Assembly: GCF_018141405.1 (NCBI RefSeq)
Contig: NZ_CP058648.1
Coordinates: 2,185,001 to 2,249,000, forward strand
Source: Serpentinicella alkaliphila
GTDB taxonomy: Bacteria > Bacillota > Clostridia > Peptostreptococcales > Natronincolaceae
Direction of reading: 5' to 3'
DNA length: 64,000 nt
Below the pieces are notes generated by a model, which ran no database searches, had not been told where the DNA came from, and saw only the letters and a program-made list of their open reading frames with translations. The number at the start of each line of letters is the position of its first letter. Position 1 is the first letter of the stretch. This document shows positions 1-9,093 of the stretch, piece by piece. A program made the position numbers and the translations under genes.

Positions 1-710
1 CTAAGGCAGTGTCTATGGAAAATAAATATAGGGTTTATGACTCTATTAAAAAGGAATTGGATTTAGGTAGACAAGCCTATGTAGTATGTCCTTTGGTTGA
101 AGAATCTGAAGCTATAGACGCCCAATCTGTAACTGAAAAAGTAGAAGAGCTTAAGATATATTTTCCAAAATACGAGATTGGTATATTGCACGGAAAAATG
201 AATAGTGCTGAAAAAGATGAAATAATGCTTAGGTTTAAAAACAATGAAATACATATTCTTGTTGCTACGACAGTAATAGAGGTAGGAATTGATGTTCCAA
301 ATTCTACGATTATTCTTATTGAGAATGCAGAGCGCTTTGGACTAGCACAGCTTCATCAATTAAGGGGGAGAGTAGGTAGAGGTTCGGAGCAATCCTACTG
401 CTTTCTATTATACAAATCAAAAAATAAAATATCAGAGCAGAGACTAAAAATAATGGAAGAAACAACCGATGGCTTTATAATATCCGAAAAGGATTTAGAA
501 TTAAGAGGACCTGGAGACTTTTTTGGTATAAGACAGCATGGAATAATGGAATTTAAAATAGCTAATGTTTTCAAGCATATAAAAATCCTAAAAAAGGTTC
601 AAAATAGAGTGGAATTAATTTTAAAGGAAGATCCTTTATTAACACTAGAAAAATATCCGGCTTTAGGAAGTGTTATTAAGGATAAATTGTTGAACTTTGA
701 TGGTATTTAG
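1..710 (+). CDS. recG: ATP-dependent DNA helicase RecG, C-terminal part
   Basis: This is the last third of RecG, the helicase that remodels stalled replication forks and Holliday junctions; the 5' part lies outside the window. The open frame runs in from the left edge. Visible are helicase motif V (VATTVIEVGIDVPN), motif VI (QLRGRVGRGSEQSY) and the RecG-specific C-terminal segment LELRGPGDFFGIRQHG, which belongs to the part that couples ATP hydrolysis to DNA translocation. It is followed by rsmD and coaD, the usual Firmicute order. Identification is secure; only the N-terminal wedge domain cannot be judged. Confidence 0.95.
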   Translation, partial: KAVSMENKYRVYDSIKKELDLGRQAYVVCPLVEESEAIDAQSVTEKVEELKIYFPKYEIGILHGKMNSAEKDEIMLRFKNNEIHILVATTVIEVGIDVPNSTIILIENAERFGLAQLHQLRGRVGRGSEQSYCFLLYKSKNKISEQRLKIMEETTDGFIISEKDLELRGPGDFFGIRQHGIMEFKIANVFKHIKILKKVQNRVELILKEDPLLTLEKYPALGSVIKDKLLNFDGI

Positions 711-814
711 TTATATTAGACTATTTATTTCAAAAAGAATAAATACTATAAATAATATGTAACTATTTGTAAAAAAATATGTTAAAATATAGATAAGCAT
801 TCAGGAGGATATGA

Positions 815-1375
815 ATGAGAGTTATTTCAGGTAAAGCAAAGGGTTTGAAACTAATACCACCTAATGATATGAAAGTTAGACCAACTACTGATAGAATTAA
901 AGAAGCAATATTTAGTTCTATACAGGGGTATATTGATGGAAGTGTTATTTTGGATTTATTTGCTGGAACTGGTAGTTTGGGGATAGAAGCTCTTTCGAGA
1001 GGATCAAGTAAGGCGTATTTTGTAGATAGCAGTAAGGAATCTATTAAAATCATTAATGATAATTTAGGGAGTACAAAACTAAAAGACGATGCTGAAGTGT
1101 TATTTATGGATGCAAAATTAGCTATTAAGAAGTTGGCTAGAGATGATGTAAAGTTAGATATAATTTTTTTAGATCCTCCTTATAGGGAAGCTCTAATTGA
1201 AAGTATAATTATTGATCTTGTTGATAACAATTTGGTTAAAGAAAACACTATAATTATTGCTGAGCATGAAATTGAGCTAGCCCTTTCAGAAGAAATTAAG
1301 TCCTTTTATAAATTTAAAGAAAAAAAATACGGCAAAATTATTATCTCTTTTTATAGGAGTGAGGAGGAAGACTGA
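815..1375 (+). CDS. rsmD: 16S rRNA (guanine966-N2)-methyltransferase RsmD
   Basis: The 186-residue SAM-dependent methyltransferase should modify G966 of 16S rRNA in the 30S subunit. The SAM-binding loop [15 protein letters not shown] is at about residues 46-60 and the catalytic DPPY motif at 120-123, both in the expected places, and the length is typical. The ATG at 815 follows AGGAGG (803-808); an ATG four bases upstream is out of frame. The 3' end meets coaD, whose ribosome-binding site lies within the last codons, so the two are translationally linked. Confidence 0.94.
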   Translation: MRVISGKAKGLKLIPPNDMKVRPTTDRIKEAIFSSIQGYIDGSVILDLFAGTGSLGIEALSRGSSKAYFVDSSKESIKIINDNLGSTKLKDDAEVLFMDAKLAIKKLARDDVKLDIIFLDPPYREALIESIIIDLVDNNLVKENTIIIAEHEIELALSEEIKSFYKFKEKKYGKIIISFYRSEEED

Positions 1376-1376
1376 A

Positions 1377-1853
1377 GTGGGAAAAGCAATTTATCCAGGT
1401 AGTTTTGACCCGATTACAAATGGGCACTTAGACATAATTGAGCGTGCAGCTAAAATTTTTGATGAGGTAATAGTTGTGGTTTTACCAAACGTTAGTAAGA
1501 ATAATTTATTTACTTTAGAGGAAAGAGTAAATCTAATTAAAACTGTAACGAAAAAGTTTAGTAATGTCAGTATAGATAGTTATTCTGGGCTTTTAGTAGA
1601 TTATGCAAATAAAAATAATATTACAAACATTGTTAAGGGCCTGAGAGCAGTTTCAGATTTTGAATATGAATTTCAGATGGCTTTAATGAATAAAAAATTA
1701 AACCCTGAGGTAGAAACGGTTTTTCTAATGACAAGCAATAATAACTCATATTTAAGTTCTAGCATTGTTAAAGAAGTTGTTAAATATGGGGGTTGTATTT
1801 CAGATTTAGTACCACCAGAAGTAGAAAAAGAAATGATTAAAAGATATACATAG
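1377..1853 (+). CDS. coaD: Pantetheine-phosphate adenylyltransferase
   Basis: CoaD transfers AMP from ATP to 4'-phosphopantetheine, the penultimate step of coenzyme A synthesis. The nucleotidyltransferase motif [13 protein letters not shown] lies near the N-terminus, followed by [12 protein letters not shown] and the YLSSSIVKE signature. I place the start at the GTG at 1377, after GAGGAGGAAG (1362-1371) and just past the rsmD stop; this gives 158 residues, the family length. The longer frame from 1359 would put the start upstream of that Shine-Dalgarno sequence. It probably forms an operon with rsmD and the next gene. Confidence 0.94.
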   Translation: MGKAIYPGSFDPITNGHLDIIERAAKIFDEVIVVVLPNVSKNNLFTLEERVNLIKTVTKKFSNVSIDSYSGLLVDYANKNNITNIVKGLRAVSDFEYEFQMALMNKKLNPEVETVFLMTSNNNSYLSSSIVKEVVKYGGCISDLVPPEVEKEMIKRYT

Positions 1854-1877
1854 CTACACATTAAATGGGGGGATTGT

Positions 1878-2318
1878 ATGAATGTTTTAAGGCTAATAGA
1901 TGAAATTGAGGATATTATAGATAGTGCTTCATCAATACCATTATCCCATAAGGTTTTGGTTGATAAGCATGAAATTTTAGAGATCTTAAAGGAAATAAGA
2001 GTACAATTACCTGATGAAATTAAACAAGCTAAATGGATTAAAGATGAAAGACAAAAGATATTAATTGATGCACAAAAAGAGGCGGATACTATGCTTGAGG
2101 AAGCAAACAAGCATATTTGTTCATTAGTCCAGAAGGATGAAATTACAAAAATCGCTACTGAAAAGGCAGAGGAAATAATAGCTTTAGCTAAAAATGATGC
2201 TAAGGAAATGAGATTGGGTGCCAGACAATATGCTGACGAGCTACTCGAAAGAGTTGAAAGTTCTTTAATTGATGTAGTGGAAACTGTAAGAAAGAATAGG
2301 AATGAACTTAGAGGGTGA
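1878..2318 (+). CDS. Conserved coiled-coil protein, function unknown
   Basis: This 146-residue, highly charged protein has a long helical middle (about 50-130) rich in Glu, Lys, Ala and Gln, with stretches such as QKEADTMLEEANKH resembling ATP synthase b-subunit or DivIVA-type coiled coils. There is no signal peptide or membrane segment. It follows coaD by 24 bases with a GGGGGG-type ribosome-binding site, so it is probably in the same operon. I know similar proteins annotated as 'ATPase' in clostridia at this locus, but no catalytic motif is present and I assign no function. Its stop codon lies inside the following terminator hairpin. Confidence 0.8.
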   Translation: MNVLRLIDEIEDIIDSASSIPLSHKVLVDKHEILEILKEIRVQLPDEIKQAKWIKDERQKILIDAQKEADTMLEEANKHICSLVQKDEITKIATEKAEEIIALAKNDAKEMRLGARQYADELLERVESSLIDVVETVRKNRNELRG

Positions 2319-2336
2319 AAATCACCCTCTTTTTTG
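2311..2336 (+). terminator. Rho-independent terminator shared by converging genes
   Basis: The stem GAGGGTG / CACCCTC has loop AAAAT and is followed by six T on the + strand. The stop codons of both converging genes (2316-2318 on +, 2322-2324 on -) lie within the hairpin. There is no T-run on the - strand side, so it should act mainly on the coaD operon. Confidence 0.88.
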
Positions 2337-3632
2337 TAGTTTATTTTTAATTAATAATACTCCAGAACATAAAATAGATAGAATTAATAAACCTCCCACC
2401 ACTGTTACAAAAACTTCTAAGGCTGACTTAACACCTAAGAAAATTTTCTCGTTAGTATTCAAATAATCATAATACGATGATACCTTAGTTGATATATCAA
2501 AGAATCTAATAAATATAGGGTAAATAATTATAGTTAGGACAAAAGAAAGCAATCCATGAAAAAACTTAGATAACATATAAAGCTTAGTATTAATATCAGT
2601 TTCACTTATAATGCTTATGCATTGAGCGTGTATAGAAAATCCGCTCCAAGAGATAATAAATGAGGCTGCGGCGATTTTTAGAATTAAATCAGTAGTATAG
2701 ACCTCAGATAACATTTTACAACCCATAGTGATCTCGAATAGACCTGTAATTAAGGCCTCAATGTATGCCACATCTAAGTTAAATGGAATAAGTACTAAAC
2801 TTATAAATCTAGCAAAGAAGCTAATAAAACCTATTAGTTTTAGTATCTCAATAATCACTGAAAAAAGAATAATAAAACCACCAACTAATAGCATTGTATT
2901 AATCGATTCCCTTACTGCATTTCCTAAATGAATTCCTATAGGAGGTGAGTTTCTTTGATGATCTCTTAATTGAATGAAGGCATTTCTAATAGGAGAATAT
3001 TTTTTTTGCTTAAGAGCACTTAGATCGTGCTTAGATTTATAGAACCTAAATAATATGCCGATTAATATAATACTTAAGTAGTGAGTTAGTGCTATTAATA
3101 TGCCAAGTTCAGCTGACCTAAACATTCCTACTGAAACCGCTCCAATCATAAACAATGGACCGGAAGTGCTACAAAAAGCTATAAGTCTTTGAGCCTCAAT
3201 TCTTGATATTTCGTTATTTAACCTAAGTCTACTTACAATTTTAGCCCCAACCGGGTATCCCGAAGTGATACTCATAGCAAATGCAAAGGAACCTGTACCT
3301 GGGACATTGAATAATGGTCTCATCATAGGTTCAAGTAGAGCACCAATAAATTTTATAACGCCAAGTCTTATTAATAGCTCCGACCCAATAAAAAATGGTA
3401 ATAGGGCAGGCAATACAATAGTGAACCATACCATAAGACCGTTATATGCAGCATTTACTGATTGTCTGGGAAACAATACTATACTAAAGACTAATGCTAC
3501 CACTATTCCAATAAAAAAATAGGTAGTTATAAATTTGCCTATTATTGTATAAGTTTTAGGTCTTTTTTTGTATAGATAAATGAATCCACTAATGAAGAAG
3601 AGGATTAATAGCACTAAAAATATATATGTCAT
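2322..3632 (-). CDS. ylbJ: Sporulation integral membrane protein YlbJ
   Basis: A 436-residue polytopic membrane protein of the YlbJ family, required for spore cortex formation in Bacillus and carrying a nucleoside-recognition (Gate) type membrane domain. Hydrophobic segments fill nearly the whole length, starting with a helix at residues 1-22. The family stretches GLMVWFTIVLPALLPFFIG and SITSGYPVGAKIVSRL are clear. It sits next to the coaD block as in many clostridia but on the opposite strand. The start at 3632 has a purine-rich site (GGGGGC-type) upstream. The gene supports a spore-forming host, and a mother-cell sigma promoter would be expected, but I could not assign one. Confidence 0.88.
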   Translation of the reverse strand: MTYIFLVLLILFFISGFIYLYKKRPKTYTIIGKFITTYFFIGIVVALVFSIVLFPRQSVNAAYNGLMVWFTIVLPALLPFFIGSELLIRLGVIKFIGALLEPMMRPLFNVPGTGSFAFAMSITSGYPVGAKIVSRLRLNNEISRIEAQRLIAFCSTSGPLFMIGAVSVGMFRSAELGILIALTHYLSIILIGILFRFYKSKHDLSALKQKKYSPIRNAFIQLRDHQRNSPPIGIHLGNAVRESINTMLLVGGFIILFSVIIEILKLIGFISFFARFISLVLIPFNLDVAYIEALITGLFEITMGCKMLSEVYTTDLILKIAAASFIISWSGFSIHAQCISIISETDINTKLYMLSKFFHGLLSFVLTIIIYPIFIRFFDISTKVSSYYDYLNTNEKIFLGVKSALEVFVTVVGGLLILSILCSGVLLIKNKLQKRG

Positions 3633-3759
3633 TTACATGCCCCCTATAAACAGATGAGAATTATAATTTATATATATTTTTCAATGTTATACTATATTCG
3701 TATATGAAAAAACTATAATTATGTTTATTTAAGGGTATTTAATATAATTAGGTAAATTA

Positions 3760-3788
3760 AAAAGGGGTGCATTATAAATACCCCTAAT
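3760..3788 (-). terminator. Terminator of the sdpR-sdpI operon
   Basis: Read on the - strand, a GGGGT / ACCCC stem with an 11-base loop is followed by TTTTT. It lies about 20 bases past the sdpI stop, so it should end the sdpR-sdpI transcript. Confidence 0.6.
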
Positions 3789-3804
3789 TATCCCATGATA
3801 GTAA

Positions 3805-4476
3805 TTATTTATTTTTCTTATTAACTTTGTCATAAATGATCTTAGAGTATATTGCAGAAATGATGAGGGGTGCGATTAAAAAGAAAGAGTAAAGTCGTAT
3901 TAGAAAAACTTCGCTTTTGGGATTTGAAATAAGTAAACTTACTATTATGCTAAAGAAACCAAAGACTATTATAATCTTAGCAGCAAATCTATGGGTTAGA
4001 AACCATACTTCTTCATTTGATAAGGTCCATTTAGTTCTTATACCTAAAATCAAGTTTTGTTTAGATTTAGGTAAATAGTTTCCGATTAACATTAGTAGTA
4101 GGCTACAGAAGATCATTATAACTTTTGTAAATACAATTTCTGACGATAGAACATTCCTAACTTCATATACTAATAAGTAGATCCTGTATATTAGCATAAT
4201 ATTATATATATTTATAAATATAAGCAAAGCTAGAGTAGAAATATAAAATGCTTTATAATTTCGGTTATCACTTTTACTAATAACGATATACATAAAAAAA
4301 GCAAATATAAGAGCAAATATTGGTAAAGTCAATAATTCGTATTTGCTTGCGTAAGCTTCTGTACCAATGTTAATTATTTTCGGTATAGTATGTGGTAATA
4401 TAGGCAGCGTTAATGCGCTTAAAAGAAATGGTGAAATTCCTAAGGCTATTAGTATCAATTTATTCTTTTTCTTCAT
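3805..4476 (-). CDS. sdpI: SdpI-family membrane protein (immunity / signal transduction type)
   Basis: About 223 residues with six or so hydrophobic segments. The conserved SdpI core is LGIRTKWTLSNEEVWFLTHR (about residues 150-169), known in B. subtilis SdpI, which gives immunity to the SdpC cannibalism peptide and captures the SdpR repressor at the membrane. I choose the ATG at 4476 because GGGGGG (4484-4489) lies just upstream; a longer frame would begin at a GTG at 4491 inside that site. It overlaps the end of sdpR by 17 bases, so translation is coupled. No sdpABC toxin genes are in the window, so the ligand is unknown. Confidence 0.85.
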   Translation of the reverse strand: MKKKNKLILIALGISPFLLSALTLPILPHTIPKIINIGTEAYASKYELLTLPIFALIFAFFMYIVISKSDNRNYKAFYISTLALLIFINIYNIMLIYRIYLLVYEVRNVLSSEIVFTKVIMIFCSLLLMLIGNYLPKSKQNLILGIRTKWTLSNEEVWFLTHRFAAKIIIVFGFFSIIVSLLISNPKSEVFLIRLYSFFLIAPLIISAIYSKIIYDKVNKKNK

Positions 4477-4753
4477 TCTTATTCCCCCCACTAAATTGAG
4501 CTATCCATAGCATTAAATCCTCAAAAACCGATGTGTTTAGTTCGTAATAAATAAAATTCTTATGCTTAGATTCAATGATTAGATCTGCCTTTTTTAATAG
4601 TGAGAGATGATAGGAAATTGTAGCCTTGGTCATATTAAAATGAGAGGCAATCTCTCCAGCAGACATTTTATTTTTACGTAATAGAAATAATATATCTCTC
4701 CTAGCCTGATCAGAAAGGGCTTTAAAGGTTTCTTGAAATATCAAATTATACAC
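4460..4753 (-). CDS. sdpR: ArsR-family repressor, SdpR-like
   Basis: A 97-residue winged-helix protein: FKALSDQARRDILFLL, then a helix-turn-helix around MTKATISYHLSLLKKADLI and a beta-wing HKNFIYYEL. No metal-binding cysteine pair is present, which fits SdpR rather than a metal sensor. The pairing with SdpI immediately downstream is the B. subtilis sdpRI arrangement, in which SdpR represses its own operon until sequestered by SdpI. The start is uncertain: GTG at 4753 is the longest frame, but its Shine-Dalgarno site is weak. A 20-bp perfect inverted repeat 48 bases upstream could be its operator. Confidence 0.87.
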   Translation of the reverse strand: MYNLIFQETFKALSDQARRDILFLLRKNKMSAGEIASHFNMTKATISYHLSLLKKADLIIESKHKNFIYYELNTSVFEDLMLWIAQFSGGNKNEEKE

Positions 4754-4800
4754 CTACTTATATTATGTAGTTTATTATTATTCTATCGTTAAGTTACTAC

Positions 4801-4846
4801 TATAACAATATCTATTTAGAAATTTATCTAAATAGATATTGTTATA
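4801..4846. promoter_or_regulatory. 20-bp perfect inverted repeat in divergent promoter region
   Basis: Two 20-base arms (4801-4820 and 4827-4846) are exactly complementary and separated by AATTTA. The repeat lies between the divergent sdpR and hydrolase genes. It has no following T-run suitable for termination and could be a repressor operator; the regulator (SdpR-like protein is the nearest candidate) is inference. Confidence 0.5.
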
Positions 4847-4963
4847 TAATTATAACGGGGATATAATAATAGTGACAAAGGTGGATTGGTTCTAATAGAA
4901 ATATATTTAAAATTATCTCTATTAGTGATCTATTAAATTCAAAAATAGAGGGGATATTGTAAA

Positions 4964-6331
4964 ATGAAAAAACTGAAACTGATACTTGTATTAATAGTAG
5001 CTTTATCACTAGTTTTAGGGCTAGTTGGTTGTGGTACTAAAAAGACAACGGAAGTCGAACCGATTGAAGGTGAAGTAACAGATTTAGCAGAAGGGTTTGT
5101 AGATTATATTGTAGCAGAAGATTTTGAATCTGCAGTTGCAATGTTTGACGATAATATGAAAAAAGCAATGTCAGTATCTAAATTTGAACAAACATGGAGT
5201 CAATTACAAAAGCAAGTAGGTGGTTTTGAACGTAAAATAAGTAATAGGGTTGAAAAAATAAAGGAGTATGATGTAGTTTTTGTCACGTGTAAATTTGAAC
5301 AAGATAACATTGATATAAAAGTAGTTTTTAATAAAGATAAAAGAATAGCCGGGCTTTTCTTTGAACCTGCTAAAGATGTTGATGTTACTGAATATAGTCC
5401 ACCAATATATTCACAGCCTAAAAACTTTACAGAAAGTGAAATCACTATAGGGAATGATGAATGGGCATTACCAGGGACATTAACTATTCCAAATGGTGAA
5501 GGACCTTTTCCTGCGCTAGTATTAATACATGGTTCAGGACCAAGTGATAGAGACTCAACTATAGGCCCCAATAAGCCTCTTAAGGATTTAGCATGGGGTC
5601 TTGCAAATCAGGGTATTGCGGTTTTAAGATATGATAAAAGGACCCTAGTGTATGGACAGAAACTTGCTAGCTTACAAAATTCAATTACAGTTAATGAAGA
5701 AACAATTATTGATGCAAATAGAGGAGTAGAGCTACTGCTTGAAAATCAAAAAATAGATAATTCTAAAATACATGTCCTAGGACATAGTTTAGGAGGTACT
5801 TTAGCACCTAGAATTGCAGTGGAGAATGATAATGTAGCAAGCATTGTGATTTTGGGTGGTGCTGTTAGCCCATTAGAAGAACTTATTTTGACGCAAATAA
5901 AATATATTTCATCATTAGATGGTACTTTATCTGCGGAAGAAGAGTCTCACATAAAACTTATCGAAAGTCATGTTGCTAATATTAAATCTCTGGTACCTTC
6001 ATCTACAACTCCAGCTACAGAGCTACTTGGTGTACCAGCATCCTATTGGTTAGATTTAAAGGATTACAATCCTGCTCAAATGGCTAAAAATCTTTCAATA
6101 CCAATTCTAATCTTACATGGTGCAAGAGACTATCAAGTTAATATGGATGAATTGAATATGTGGAAAAATACTTTAGAAGGAAGAAATAATGTAGAGTTTA
6201 AGTTATACAGTAACTTAAATCACTTATTCATAGCTGGTGAGGGCCAAAGTAACCCAGCTGAATATGAGATTCCAGGAAATGTTGATGAGCAGGTTATAAA
6301 AGATATAAGTAGATGGATCAAGGATAATTAA
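4964..6331 (+). CDS. Lipoprotein with DUF3887-like domain and alpha/beta hydrolase domain
   Basis: A 455-residue secreted lipoprotein: lipobox LVGC with the modified cysteine at residue 23, then a small NTF2-like/DUF3887-type domain (about 40-135), then an alpha/beta hydrolase from about 155. The nucleophile elbow GHSLGG places Ser at about 275; a late Asp (HGARDYQ) and His (NLNHLF) complete a plausible triad. Substrate is unknown; relatives act on esters or dienelactone-like compounds. It is transcribed divergently from sdpR-sdpI across a region holding a perfect 20-bp inverted repeat, so common control is possible. It ends at a strong terminator. Confidence 0.85.
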   Translation: MKKLKLILVLIVALSLVLGLVGCGTKKTTEVEPIEGEVTDLAEGFVDYIVAEDFESAVAMFDDNMKKAMSVSKFEQTWSQLQKQVGGFERKISNRVEKIKEYDVVFVTCKFEQDNIDIKVVFNKDKRIAGLFFEPAKDVDVTEYSPPIYSQPKNFTESEITIGNDEWALPGTLTIPNGEGPFPALVLIHGSGPSDRDSTIGPNKPLKDLAWGLANQGIAVLRYDKRTLVYGQKLASLQNSITVNEETIIDANRGVELLLENQKIDNSKIHVLGHSLGGTLAPRIAVENDNVASIVILGGAVSPLEELILTQIKYISSLDGTLSAEEESHIKLIESHVANIKSLVPSSTTPATELLGVPASYWLDLKDYNPAQMAKNLSIPILILHGARDYQVNMDELNMWKNTLEGRNNVEFKLYSNLNHLFIAGEGQSNPAEYEIPGNVDEQVIKDISRWIKDN

Positions 6332-6371
6332 CACAATAATTAAAAAACAGATTAAAAAATATTAAAATGTT

Positions 6372-6422
6372 AAAACAGATATTTGTATACTTAAAAATAC
6401 AACTATCTGTTTTATTTTTTTT
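6372..6422 (+). terminator. Rho-independent terminator after the hydrolase gene
   Basis: An outer stem AAAACAGATA / TATCTGTTTT with an inner stem TTGTAT / ATACAA is followed by a run of T (6411-6421). Confidence 0.85.
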
Positions 6423-6557
6423 GTAAAATGTTAGGCAATTCTATTGAATAGTAAAAAATAACGGTATAGAATAGAATACATAACGAGTGATATATATCAA
6501 AAGATATATAAAAGCATGAAAAAAGCAAGAAAAAAAGATAAAGATGGAGGGAGTATT

Positions 6558-7139
6558 ATGGCGCCTAAAAAGAAATTTGCTAAGGAGACAATTACTGAAG
6601 CTGCATTTGAAATCGCAAAAACTGAGGGATTAGAGGGGATTACAATTAGAAAAGTAGCTGAAAAACTAGGGAGCTCTATAGCTCCTATCTATGTTAATTT
6701 TAAGGATGTAGATGAACTTATACGTGAAGTAGTAAAATGGATTTTTAGATTAACTGAAGAAATGCTTATAGAAGTAAGTTCAGGTAGACCTTTTTATGAT
6801 ATTGGTGTTGCAAGTTTAAAATTTGCAAAGGAATACAAAGTTTTATTTAGAGACCTAATAATGAGGAATAATGAATACTTAAAAGATTATGACGATCACA
6901 CTGGGCAATTCCTTATTAACGAAATGAAAAAAGATCCAATGCTCGATGGCTTTAATGATAAGGAACTAAAGGAGATTCTATTTAAAATGAGGGTGTATCA
7001 AACAGGATTGTCAGTTATGGTAGCCAATGGGCTTTTACCCGTTGAATATAGTGAAGAAAAATTAATTAAGAGCTTAGAAAGTACGGCTAGAGATGTAATT
7101 ACTTCTATGAGATATTTTAAGGTAAAGGGGAGTGAATAA
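6558..7139 (+). CDS. TetR/AcrR-family transcriptional regulator
   Basis: The N-terminal helix-turn-helix (about 5-50) has the TetR pattern, with ITEAAFEIAKTEGLEGITIR followed by KVAEKLGSSIAPIYVNF; the C-terminal 130 residues are a helical ligand-binding domain without recognised specificity. The ATG at 6558 is preferred because GGAGGG (6546-6551) precedes it; a frame from 6516 would add a lysine-rich tail upstream of that site. The stop abuts the start of the serine hydrolase gene, so the two are one operon and the regulator probably controls both. An upstream palindrome (GATATATATC, about 6487-6498) could be an operator. Confidence 0.87.
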   Translation: MAPKKKFAKETITEAAFEIAKTEGLEGITIRKVAEKLGSSIAPIYVNFKDVDELIREVVKWIFRLTEEMLIEVSSGRPFYDIGVASLKFAKEYKVLFRDLIMRNNEYLKDYDDHTGQFLINEMKKDPMLDGFNDKELKEILFKMRVYQTGLSVMVANGLLPVEYSEEKLIKSLESTARDVITSMRYFKVKGSE

Positions 7140-8240
7140 ATGTTTAGAGATGAGGCTTCGAGACATATGGAGGAGCTTTTTAGAAATAAAGTAAAGAAGG
7201 ACAATAAAATATATAATGCATATATGCTAATACATTCTGAGAAGTATAATATTCATCTCAATATGGCAGAAGGCGTGACGGAACAAATACAATCTAATCC
7301 TATGCAACAATTTCATATTGCAAGTATTGGTAAACTGTTTGTATCAGTATTAACTGGAATTCTTTTTGAACAGGAAAAAATATCATATGAGGATCGAATA
7401 AAAGATTACTTTAATAACGATTTATTAAATGATTTACATGTATATAAAGGGAAAGATTATACTGGCGAAATTAAAATAAAACATATTCTAAACCATACAT
7501 CTGGACTTCCAGATTATTTTGAAGATAAGCCCAAATATGGAAAGTCTATGTTAGAAATGATATTTGAGGAACCCTATAGGAGATGGAAGCCTGAGGATAT
7601 AATTATATGGTCTAAAGCTAACCTTAAATCTCATTTTCCACCTGGTAGGGGTTTTCACTATAGTGATACTGGTTATCACATTCTAGGATTGATAATTGAG
7701 AGGATTTTAGGATGTCCATTAAATAAGGCTTTGGAAGAATATATATTTAGACCTTTACACATGGACTTTACATATTTAGATACATATGAACAATCCACAA
7801 AAAATACTGGTTTTCCAGTAGCAGATGTATATTTTAATGATATCAATGTGAAGGGGTTTAACATTTTAAAAGATGATTATGCTGGTGGAGGCGTAATATC
7901 TACAACAGAGGACATGCTTAAATTTATGGAGGCCATATCAAAACATGTAATTATAAAAAAAGAAACATTTGAAAGAATGAAGGATTGGGCAGGATTTTTC
8001 AATTTTTTCTTTTTAGGTATAGATTATGGTTATGGATTAATGCAATTTAAAGAAATACCAATTCTGCAACCAAAGAAATATAATATATGGGGTAATGCTG
8101 GTTCTATTGGATCATTTATGTTTTATCAACCGGAGTTGGATACCTACTTTATAGGGAGTTTAAACCAATTTAGGTATCATTCGAAAGGTATAAGAACTAT
8201 TTTTAAAATGATAGACATTTTAACAAAATTAGAAAAATGA
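7140..8240 (+). CDS. Beta-lactamase-family serine hydrolase
   Basis: A 366-residue class C beta-lactamase/esterase-fold protein. The SxxK motif is SIGK (Ser62, Lys65), and the second motif is YSD (174-176) in place of the usual YxN; KHILNHTSGLPDYF and GYHILGLIIERIL are typical of the family. No signal peptide is seen, so it is probably a cytoplasmic esterase or peptidase rather than a drug-resistance enzyme. Translation begins immediately after the TetR gene stop, indicating an operon. Substrate cannot be told from the sequence. Confidence 0.85.
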   Translation: MFRDEASRHMEELFRNKVKKDNKIYNAYMLIHSEKYNIHLNMAEGVTEQIQSNPMQQFHIASIGKLFVSVLTGILFEQEKISYEDRIKDYFNNDLLNDLHVYKGKDYTGEIKIKHILNHTSGLPDYFEDKPKYGKSMLEMIFEEPYRRWKPEDIIIWSKANLKSHFPPGRGFHYSDTGYHILGLIIERILGCPLNKALEEYIFRPLHMDFTYLDTYEQSTKNTGFPVADVYFNDINVKGFNILKDDYAGGGVISTTEDMLKFMEAISKHVIIKKETFERMKDWAGFFNFFFLGIDYGYGLMQFKEIPILQPKKYNIWGNAGSIGSFMFYQPELDTYFIGSLNQFRYHSKGIRTIFKMIDILTKLEK

Positions 8241-8460
8241 TATAGGAATTTAGACTTTAATATGATTAAGGATATTAAGTATAGTTCAAGTTAACATATA
8301 TATTAATCTTTAAATTAAATACAAATAATGGAATAATTTTTAATTACGTAAATATAATTTAGGGATTGTACACAAATATAAATAGTAATCCTAATAGTCC
8401 ATATAATAAATTATCCTGTACTATATATATTTAAAGTTTAAATATATGGAGGGAAGTTCA

Positions 8461-9093
8461 GTGAAAAATGATAGATTTATTGTTTTTTTGGTTATAGCTC
8501 TTGTGTCTATTGCATCTCTAGTAGGGGTATCCTATCTATCAGATGATGGAATAGAGGAAGAACTAGTAAGCAATATTAAAACTATTGGAGATTATATACT
8601 ATATAGTAAACCAGATCAGGCTTTAATAATGGAAATAGGCGACGTAAAGATAACTAGGGAGCAATTAAAACTATCTAAGTCCATTGCTAAAGATAAAAGC
8701 GATATAGCGGCATATGAAAGTCTTATTAGATCAACTGTTAAGGGTTTAGTAGCACAGGATGAGGGAATAGAACTTACCCGTGAGGAAGTATTTAAGTACA
8801 TAGAACAATTGCAGAAGAATTATAATGAGAATCCAAATTCAAAAGAAGTGTTAAATCAGTATTTTGAGTCTATGAACTTAAAAGAAGGGGAGTTTTGGAT
8901 ATTAAATGAAACCTATAAAGTATATTACGATTTTCTTTTAGACAGCAAACTTAGAAGGAGTTTGGGAGAAAAAATAGTGCAAGCCAAAGGAAATCAATAC
9001 AATTATGAAGAATTACGTCAATTGGTAGATGAGGAATTGAACAGACTTATTGACTTGAAACTAAGTACTGTTAATATTAAATACTATAAGTAA
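8461..9093 (+). CDS. Membrane-anchored protein with SurA-N-like helical domain
   Basis: About 210 residues with one N-terminal membrane helix (roughly 6-22, FIVFLVIALVSIASLVGVSY) and an extracytoplasmic helical part. The segment ALIMEIGDVKITREQLKLSK followed by two helices resembles the SurA/PrsA N-terminal chaperone domain, but there is no rotamase domain. I choose the GTG at 8461, since GGAGGG lies at 8448-8453, inside any frame beginning at the ATG at 8446. It stands alone between two intergenic gaps and ends at a strong terminator. Function is unknown. Confidence 0.65.
   Translation: MKNDRFIVFLVIALVSIASLVGVSYLSDDGIEEELVSNIKTIGDYILYSKPDQALIMEIGDVKITREQLKLSKSIAKDKSDIAAYESLIRSTVKGLVAQDEGIELTREEVFKYIEQLQKNYNENPNSKEVLNQYFESMNLKEGEFWILNETYKVYYDFLLDSKLRRSLGEKIVQAKGNQYNYEELRQLVDEELNRLIDLKLSTVNIKYYK

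Noticed and set aside
7140-8240. Beta-lactamase resistance gene
   Set aside because: The fold matches class C enzymes, but there is no signal peptide and the YxN motif is YSD; an esterase or peptidase is more likely.
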